Part shown: piece after piece, positions 57,053-64,000 of the stretch
How the letters are laid out: each line of letters starts with the position of its first letter
Position numbering within the stretch: position 1 is the first letter of the stretch
Source of the DNA: Chlorops oryzae
Taxonomy: Eukaryota; Arthropoda; Insecta; Diptera; Chloropidae
DNA: 64,000 nt
NCBI GenBank assembly: GCA_020466095.1
Contig: CM035807.1
Span: forward strand, 76,538,004-76,602,003
Direction: 5' to 3'
Translations under genes and position numbers: made by a program
The notes under the pieces: model-generated
Database searches by the model: none
Told to the model about the DNA's origin: nothing
What the model saw: only the letters and a program-made list of their open reading frames with translations

Positions 57053-59387
57053 TAATACGGAACGGTTTGTTAAAGTTTTTTGATTCGAAAAAATGAATTG
57101 AAAGGTTCGGAATTGCATTCCAAACATACCAATTAAACTGAAAAGGGAATTAAGTGCGAACAACCGTTCCAACTGCGACTCAAAATAAGCTATCGCATCG
57201 CAACACAGAGTAAGGCCCCTGAAATGTTACAAAATTTCCACATACATATTTTGATTTTTTCATAAAGAAAGGAATCCTGTAAAACTCCTGTTATTGGAAA
57301 AAAAGATCCTGTTAAATGAATAATTTTGCTCATTTTGTCCTGTATTTGCATTCTAATTAGATGGGAGGCTTAGGCATGATTGATGTTTTCGCGAGAAAAG
57401 CAATCAAAGAAATTCGAACTATGTACTCGAATGTATACATAAATATACATATATACATAAATTTATATTGACTAGAACATCAAGGCTGACTCATTGAAAA
57501 GAGTTTAATAAAAAGCCAACAGATATTATTAATTAAACGAAATAAGACTGAATGAATATTAAACTTATCTACAAGTAAAGAAGCAAGAATTGTTTTTTTT
57601 TAACTTCTGTTTTTCTCCACCTTTTTGCGGGGGTTTTTCAGGTCTACAGATCTGCAATATCAAAAAACATCTGGCCTATTCGAGCAAGGTTATTGTGCAA
57701 AAATTTTATTTACTGCACGGATCAAGGCCAGTCACAAAATTCAATTTAAAAAAATGAAATTATATAAAATTTTTTTTTATATAACGAGAAATTTCAAAGA
57801 ACGGAAGCCGTAAATTTAGAGGGAAATTACAAAATCTGCTATGCAGAAAGCAACTTCCGCGATTGACGGCACTTCAGAATAACCGACCGTATTTAAATGT
57901 TTAAATTATTGTGTGAATTAAATGTACTTTCGAGAAGCTCACTTTTTTTGAGCTGTCCTTGGACTTAGATTATGTTACTTTGCTTTGCTTAACTAATTTT
58001 CATAGATTTGTGAATGTTTACATATGTATCTCTCTTGTGTTTTCCTTTCTAGCTAATCTATTCGATTTAAATCCAAAATGGAACTGTTTTATTTGCGTTT
58101 TATAGAAAATCCAAGCTCCTCACGTATCTTACATAAATACTGTACATATTTACGCACATTGGACTACGTATGTATATTTACTCATGGATGCAGTATTTAC
58201 TTTATTGCAGAGGGAGACCGGAAACCAAGTTTTCTTGGTCTTGTTGCTGCCAACATGCTTCGGGTATGCTTTAATTAATCCTAACCACACATAGAACATG
58301 GCTCATAGAACACTTGCAAGTGTGTGCTTGTGTGTTTGTGTGCGCGCGTGTTCGGTTGGCTGTTTCCGTGTAAACCATGTGCGTGGGAATGAAAGAACAA
58401 AAAATAAGCAACATCTAAGTTAAGATGGAAAAACACATTGGAATTACATATATTGTATAATTTCCTTTTCAAAGAACCTTTGTCACACAAATTCTCCAAG
58501 GATTCTCATTCACACAACTCATGCAACAGCATCACTTTCCCATCACTTGCCTTCACACGCCATGAACGACAATCCCCTAACGCCCAATTTATTAGCTCTA
58601 GGATCTACACAGTTTTCGGCACCTTTTGCCAGTTGACTTTCAAGTGGTTTTCATTGGAGCTAATTCTTATTACGTTAAGGCTCCAGTCGGCTCCTTCATC
58701 GAAGTGAAGGTTGTGCAAAATTTTCTTGGCTTAATGCAAAAGCATCCTGAAAGTATACTGCAAAAAGCAATTTTCGAAGTGTTACTGAACACCTCTTCCG
58801 TTGTCGAATGTTGCTCTTTAACCTTTTGGAGACGGATAGCAATTGAATAGGCCCCACTGTGAAATTCTGTCCCATTTGATCTACAAAATGTGCTGACATG
58901 TTTCGTTTTCAATTCTCATATCCTTGATTTTGCCTGTAAGCTTAGAAAAGAAGACAGCTTTTGAAGAGAGCCTTCGTTCATGGGGAAAGACGAAACAATG
59001 AAAAGATTTTTTAAGATTAAATTTCTTCTTAAATGATTAAATCAATTTCAATCAGCATGAAAGCTTTTTTCTATTTCAATGAGGCAGCATAAAAATTAAG
59101 GTGGATCGTTTTGTTCGATGAAAAAAAGATGATAATTCCACTTATAAAATAAGAAGGTGAAAACCGATTTTTTTTCTTGCGCTCTTTCAAAATTAATTTC
59201 AACTTAAATACAATTCTAAAAAGCATATGCTACAAACTATTACAGACAAAATCAAATGGAACGCGTCGTAAAATTGTTTTGAGTTGAAAAAATTCCATTC
59301 AAAAATTATCAAAATCTTTCTCCATTACACATTTTGTTTGTTTTTGGTTTATAATGTATAAAGAATTCAATGGTACCTACTCATGTT
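57053..59387. other. no gene seen; intergenic DNA
   Basis: Short overlapping frames around 58438-58912 on both strands have no recognisable domain or splice structure. A TG-rich tract (GTGTGTGCTTGTGTGTTTGTG) lies near 58320. A 60-bp block at 59097 recurs at 61272. Confidence 0.45.
59097..59160 (+). repeat. direct repeat, GGTGGATCGTTTTGTTCGA block, copy 1
   Basis: AAGGTGGATCGTTTTGTTCG followed by ATGAAAAAAAGATGATAATT and CCACTTATAAAATAAGA. Copy 2 is at 61272-61335 in the same orientation. Confidence 0.8.
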
Positions 59388-60078
59388 TTAATACCTGACA
59401 CACTCTGTGTCGAGGGTATATTGCGTTTGTGTGGTTGTGTGTAACACCCAGAACTAGTCGAGATAGACCATAGAAAATATATATCGAAATGATCAGCGTC
59501 ACCAGGAGATTCGATTTAGACAGTGTCCGTCCGTCCGTCTGTTTGTGTGCAGTTTTCTTATCGAAGGACGTGAGATATCTTGATGAAATTTGATATGCGT
59601 GCACACGTAGACATGAGTAACAACAAGTTCGTGAATGGACCTGATCGGACTATTTTTAGGGGTACCTACCTCCAGTACTAGGGCCTGTTATGAAAATCAC
59701 AAAAACTGCTCTAAGACCGTCTAAGGACAAGTTCGAGAATGGACCCGGTCGGACCTAGATCGGTCCATTATTAAGGGTACCTCCAGTACTAGGGTCTGTC
59801 ACAAAAATCTCAAAACTGCCTCAAAATCTGACCTTTTCCAAATATTTCAATGAAACTTAGGATTTGAGCGTATATCAAAGCCTCCGATTAGAATTCAAAA
59901 AAATCGGAAAATTGGGCGTGGCAAAGGGGCAGTTTTCATAAAGAAATTTAATAAAAGTTGGTATATGGGGCTCCTTTTGGCTTTAAACACCTCTTGATAT
60001 TAAAAATTATTTAAACACGTGTGTCTGTGTCGGGTATTCTATTGTCAGGCTCGCCTGACTATAACAGCCTTACTTGTT
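59388..60078 (+). mobile_element. DINE-1/INE-1-like repeat, fullest copy
   Basis: Starts TTAATACCTGACACACTCTG, carries GTCCGTCCGTCCGTCTG, two versions of GGACC-GATCGG...GGGGTACCT-CCAGTACTAGGG, TTGGGCGTGGCAAAGGGGCA, and ends GGGTATTCTATTGTCAGGCTCGCCTGAC then TATAACAGCCTTACTTGTTT. The hairpin GTCAGGC-TC-GCCTGAC close to the end recalls Helitron 3' ends. Confidence 0.75.
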
Positions 60079-61271
60079 TTAATTGAATTTTTCTCTTTTT
60101 TATATTTAGCATAATTTTAGGCATGAGAGATATCTTAACTTTTGCTTGAAGAATCAACATGAATCGGCCATTTTGAAATAATTATTACAGAAAATATTAC
60201 ACATTTTCAATGGCTTGAGTTTTGAGAGACGTAGAAGGGATTGGTTTTCTGCTTTTTGATATGTTTCCACCATTATTGACAACAAAAATACTTCGAATAT
60301 AGCATGGAAAGCTTTTGTTTACAAAAGCGCAGGAATAAAATGCACACTGCTAGTGGAATAGGAGGTTAATAAACAAACCCACCTTAATAAATATGCATAA
60401 TTTTTCTTGTGTTTTCAAGCAAAATTAAATTGAAGAGAACAATAACTGCATTTAATTTGAAGAAAATTATAACTAATCGAGCAAATTCATTTTATATTTT
60501 ATTATTTTATTGTTGTATTTCGTAAGAAAAGGAGCTTAGATTCTAAACAAAAGGAATTTAATCCTTATAAATCAATTATTCTCATATTAAATAAAAGTTT
60601 TACCTAAGATCCCGTGCCGCATTAGGTAATTTTGCATTAGATTTTCCATTCAAGTGGCAATATTGTGCCCTTTAATCTTAAACTAAAAGTAAAAACAAAG
60701 AATAATTATAAAAATTCGAAATATCAAGAAGAAAATTTTAAAAACCCATTCAGGTGGCCGCAGTCAGCTGTACCGTTTCCTTTCAAGCACATGCCGTTTA
60801 AGTCTAATTATGCAAATCATGCCACATGTGCTTAAGCTCGTGAAATTATTAAAAAAGAAAACATAAACGTCCCAATCCTATTCCGAACGACTGTATGTAG
60901 TATATAGGTACCTACCTGAACAGCGTTCAAGTGTTAACATATCGTAACGTGACGATACAAACATATTCTTAGGCGCTCCGCGACAAAATACGAAATCACC
61001 ATGGAATGTAATATCCACTCCTCAAAGTGTTCGCAGCAATTTGTGAAGCGAAGAAGCAAACCAGGAATGTTCTTCTGTTCCTTTAACTACAATTTAATAT
61101 CCTTTTATTAAGCTTTCGCTATCGGTTTGACAAGGCGAATAAGCTTCACGGGACATGCCATTTAATATCCGATTATTTGTGAGTTTTTGAAAAATACGTA
61201 TAACAAGCAGTTACATAAAGGATAAGAAAATGAAAATTATATCCTTTTTATTTCAACATCATTATTACTCA
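60079..61271. other. no gene seen; intergenic DNA
   Basis: No supported gene; AT-rich with no obvious repeat structure. Confidence 0.45.
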
Positions 61272-61335
61272 CTGAGGTGGATCGTTTTGTTCGACAAAAA
61301 AAAAGATGACAATTTCACTAGTAAAATAAGATTCT
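61272..61335 (+). repeat. direct repeat, GGTGGATCGTTTTGTTCGA block, copy 2
   Basis: GAGGTGGATCGTTTTGTTCG then ACAAAAAAAAAGATGACAATTTCACT-GTAAAATAAGA; see copy 1 at 59097. Confidence 0.8.
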
Positions 61336-61379
61336 GTGATTTTTTGTTTTAAACAGGGACTGAAAATAATCAATAATTT

Positions 61380-61745
61380 CAATTTCTATTTCTTTCATTT
61401 TGTTCAAATTGTGATTTTTATTTAAAACTCAGAAAATAATCATTACGTTCATTTCTATTTTTTTCTTTCAAATATAAAACTTAAATTTTCGTTTATGATA
61501 TTTTTCGCTTAAAAATAATAAACATCAATTTTGATTTTAATTTTATTTTTTTCGCTTCAAAAAATAATTAACTTATTGATTTAAACGTTATTTATATTTA
61601 TGTTTTCACTTGAAAATAAAAATCATTTTCTTATTTTGATTTTTATTTTTTTTCGCTTAAAAAATAACACTTAAGTTTCGATTTTGATCTTTTACAATCA
61701 AAATTTGATTGAATTTTTTTTCGCTCAGAAATAAAAATCAAATAT
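61380..61745. repeat. AT-rich minisatellite-like array, TTTTTCGCTTAAAAAATAA units
   Basis: Units such as TTTTTCGCTTAAAAATAATA, TTTTTTCGCTTCAAAAAATA, GTTTTCACTTGAAAATAAAA, TTTTTTTCGCTTAAAAAATA and TTTTTTTCGCTCAGAAATAA follow at spacings of about 50-65 bp, separated by ATTTTGATTTTTA-like DNA. Confidence 0.7.
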
Positions 61746-61780
61746 GATCAGAATTACTTATATAATTTTTGGGAAGGAAA

Positions 61781-61985
61781 GGTATACCTATTAAGTTTGG
61801 CACGAGTTTGTAACAGACTATAGGAGTCGCGATAGATATAGACATTATATATATATATATATACATATTTATATATAATATTCTTGATCAGGGTGACCAG
61901 AGGAGACGATCTAGCCATGTCTGTCTGTCAATATGTCTGTCGGTCACAAATTGATTTGCACTATATTGAATTGAGTGTTTCGCAG
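61781..61985 (+). mobile_element. DINE-1/INE-1-like repeat fragment
   Basis: ATATTCTTGATCAGGGTGAC, GAGACGATCTAGCCATGTCT and GTCTGTCAATATGTCTGTCG match the canonical core of Drosophila DINE-1/INE-1 more closely than the other copies in the window. Confidence 0.7.
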
Positions 61986-62228
61986 CTAGATATAAAGTCC
62001 TCTTACAGTTAAACTTTGGCCATAGCCACCATTCGTGCAATTTTGCAAAATATAATTTGCATCATTTTGAATCGTGAATATAGCAGCCACATATAATATA
62101 ATTCTCTCTTATGGTACAATGGAAAAAAATGAGAGGCTAATGTTTGAAAGAAATATTTTGTAGAAATTTCTTTTAACCGTTGCACTTTCAAACTAATTAA
62201 AGCACTAGCTCTAATATTCGGGGGTTTT

Positions 62229-62635
62229 TATACCCAGGACATCCACACTCTGTTTACTCTGAAAGTATATTCAGTTTGCGCATTCGTTTGTTACACCTAG
62301 AAATAAACAGATAGACCATAAATATATACATATGTATATAGAAATGATCAGCGGCACCAGGAGAACTGATTTAGCTATGTCCGTTCGTCTGTCTGCCTGT
62401 CTATCTGTCCATAAACAGATTTGATATCCAAGGATTTGAGCTATCTGGATAAAATTTGAGATTCGGTATCCATTTTTATTTAGGATATGTTAAGTCCTGC
62501 ATATGGGGCCCCTTAAGGTCCTGAAAATGTCAAGCATACACTGTACTAATGGGCGTGGTCCCAAGACATGTTTTAAACAATACTCAAAATAATATGTTTA
62601 ACCCTCTATCTGTACCGGGTATTATATTATATTAT
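62229..62635 (+). mobile_element. DINE-1/INE-1-like repeat, short copy
   Basis: TATACCCAGGACATCCACACTC, AGATAGACCATAAATATATA, ATGATCAGCGGCACCAGGAG, CCGTTCGTCTGTCTGCCTGT in order; ends near CCGGGTATTATATTAT. Confidence 0.7.
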
Positions 62636-63109
62636 TTCTGGTAGTATTTATGTACAATGTAATCTTTTATTAATCAATGTATAAGCGGAAGAGATTTTTA
62701 GAGAATTTTTGAAATTTCGTTGGGATGCACTATTCCGATGGGAGAGAAGGGTTAAATAAACTAATACATATTTAATAAGATGACCTATTTTCGATTAATC
62801 GATTGGAAAGAAGGCAACTCTGCACCAAAAGATAAAAATCAACCGGTGTTCTCCCATCGAACTAGCATGGGCTTGAATTTTTTATTTGGTGCAAAATCTT
62901 TTTATCCTTTTCACAATCATCTCCAGAAGGGAAAATACCAAAGGCTGCTTTCGTGAAACTACTTTGTGTGCTGCCTCAAGTTAAATGTTGCCAAAAAATA
63001 ATTGCTTTGGTTAGTTTATCTCGGAAAATTGAACATTTAATACGAAAATAAATTACTGCAGCTTAAAGGACAACAAAGTTCCCAATAAGCTTGTTTAATT
63101 TATTTTAGC
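62636..63109. other. no gene seen
   Basis: No supported coding region. It ends in a good splice acceptor (TTTAATTTATTTTAG at about 63109). Confidence 0.4.
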
Positions 63110-63397
63110 ATGCTTTTTAGGGTAAGGGCAATATTTATTTTTCCCTCCAAAAAGAATATGAGAAAGCTTGTTAGAAAGATTGAGTTCGATTTTCCAAGGA
63201 AATTTCCAAAGTGTGTGCAGCATGTCGATATCCAGTTTCAGCTTTCAATTAGCACAATTATGTACATATTTAACTTACTGCTTATTATAGGAGTGTTTGT
63301 AATAGCAAAGGACTTTACAAACGACATGATTCATTGGTCGCAAGCTGAAAGACCAGATGTTTTTTTTGCGAAAAATATACCGAAACAGTCTCCAAAC
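63110..63397 (+). CDS. possible exon of an unrecognised one-pass membrane protein
   Basis: An open frame runs from a TTATTTTAG acceptor through MRKLVRKIEFDFPRKFPK, a hydrophobic helix (TIMYIFNLLLIIGVFVIA) and KDFTNDMIHWSQAERPDVFF to KNIPKQSPN, where a consensus donor GTATGT follows at 63398. Composition is less biased than that of surrounding frames and both borders look like splice sites. I do not recognise a family, and no second exon is visible before the window ends. It could still be chance. Confidence 0.3.
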
Positions 63398-63568
63398 GTA
63401 TGTCCTTGAAAGATGTCCTGTAGATCTTTAATTTATGTTTTAAGTCTTATTAAATATTTTCTTTAAAGGTGGCTTATTAGTTTTCCTTGTAATTAAAAAT
63501 TGAATGCAAAGAATTTTTAATAATTAAGGAAAAATTAATAATATTTCAAATGATTTTAAAGTCATTAG

Positions 63569-63855
63569 CAGGTCTCGGGTTTTGTTGACTTTTCTAAGTT
63601 GAAAGCATACTTTATGGGGGAAATTTTTTTTTATTTGATACCAAATTTATGTGAGATGAACGAAATTTGTATTCCATAAAGCAGTGCCGTAGCAATTCTG
63701 TTTTGCGTGGGGGGAAAAATTATTTTTTTTCAATTTTATTCATGGGCAAAAACAAAAATGCGTGGGGGGAAAATCCCCCTCTTGCCCCTATGTTGCTACG
63801 GCACTGCCATAAAGTATGCTTTAAATTTATAATAGTAAACAAAATCCGAGCCCTG
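63569..63855. mobile_element. hAT-like outer element with about 50-bp inverted ends
   Basis: Left CAGGTCTCGGGTTTTGTTGAC...AAAGCATACTTTATGG; the complement of the right end reads CAGGGCTCGGATTTTGTTTAC...AAAGCATACTTTATGG. CAGG-type termini suggest hAT, but I could not find a convincing 8-bp duplication. A smaller hAT-like element is inserted inside. Confidence 0.6.
63682..63806. mobile_element. 125-bp hAT-like MITE with perfect 8-bp target duplication
   Basis: Perfect inverted ends CAGTGCCGTAGCAA and TTGCTACGGCACTG. CCATAAAG flanks both sides exactly (63674-63681 and 63807-63814). The interior repeats GCGTGGGGGGAAAA. It is nested in the outer element. Confidence 0.92.
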
Positions 63856-64000
63856 GCCTAGTAGTTAGTCTATGGCTACACTGCAGCCTACTATTACGCT
63901 GGACATGACATTTTCATGGGTTTTTTAGTGGTCTCTGGCTTCTATAATCAGTGCATTGTGTTTGGTCCATTCTTCTGATCGTTATAGAAAAGTTCTTAGC

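Noticed and set aside
58438..58912. Cluster of overlapping frames on both strands
   Set aside because: No conserved domain, no coherent splice sites, and the frames compete with one another.
1..64000. CRISPR arrays, operons, prophage or bacterial contamination
   Set aside because: The direct repeats found are tandem, fold-back or transposon-derived, and genes throughout have fly-type introns.

Overview
The window is AT-rich nuclear DNA from a higher fly (Brachycera, probably Schizophora; a tephritid-like genome is my inference). Reasons: multi-exon genes with GT-AG introns often only 50-70 bp long, orthologues of Drosophila RpL34, Art8, Cog4, Grip75 and Ppt2, a gustatory receptor, a Kazal-domain secreted protein, a tandem pair of CYP4 cytochromes P450, a Himar1-like mariner, and many DINE-1/INE-1-like repeats with the GTCCGTCCGTCTG core. 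There is no operon, CRISPR array or other prokaryotic feature.

Layout. 1-14 kb is almost pure repeat: a deletion derivative of a Tc1/mariner-superfamily element (1.5-2.0 kb), a 1.6-kb hAT-like element (4.3-5.9 kb), and a four-deep nest (6.65-10.14 kb) in which a DINE-like repeat holds a Himar1-like mariner, which holds a short poly(A) retro-insert, which holds a second mariner. 14.5-22.0 kb has two head-to-tail CYP4 genes with seven exons of matching length; the first carries one extra base in exon 1. 22-26 kb is a block of fold-back elements. 26.3-43.8 kb is the gene-dense core: RpL34 (-), Art8 (-), Cog4 (+), Grip75 (-), Ppt2 (+) and a gustatory receptor (-). Cog4 and Grip75 converge with only 57 bp between stop codons; Grip75 and Ppt2 diverge from a 315-bp shared upstream region. 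45-52 kb holds fold-back and hAT-like elements plus a truncated RpL9 copy. A three-exon Kazal gene (53.85-55.13 kb) carries a terminal-inverted-repeat element in its second intron. 55-64 kb is again repeats, ending in two nested hAT-like elements.

The coding genes are ordinary and do not form one pathway: translation (RpL34), arginine methylation (Art8), Golgi tethering (Cog4), microtubule nucleation (Grip75), lysosomal depalmitoylation (Ppt2), taste (Gr), oxidation of lipids or xenobiotics (CYP4) and protease inhibition (Kazal). The unusual material is the repeat fraction: nested insertions whose order can be read from target-site duplications, and several elements with CCCA...TGGG ends, often beside TA, whose interiors are built from one short iterated motif that differs from element to element. 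No sequence search was run; all family names rest on motif recognition.
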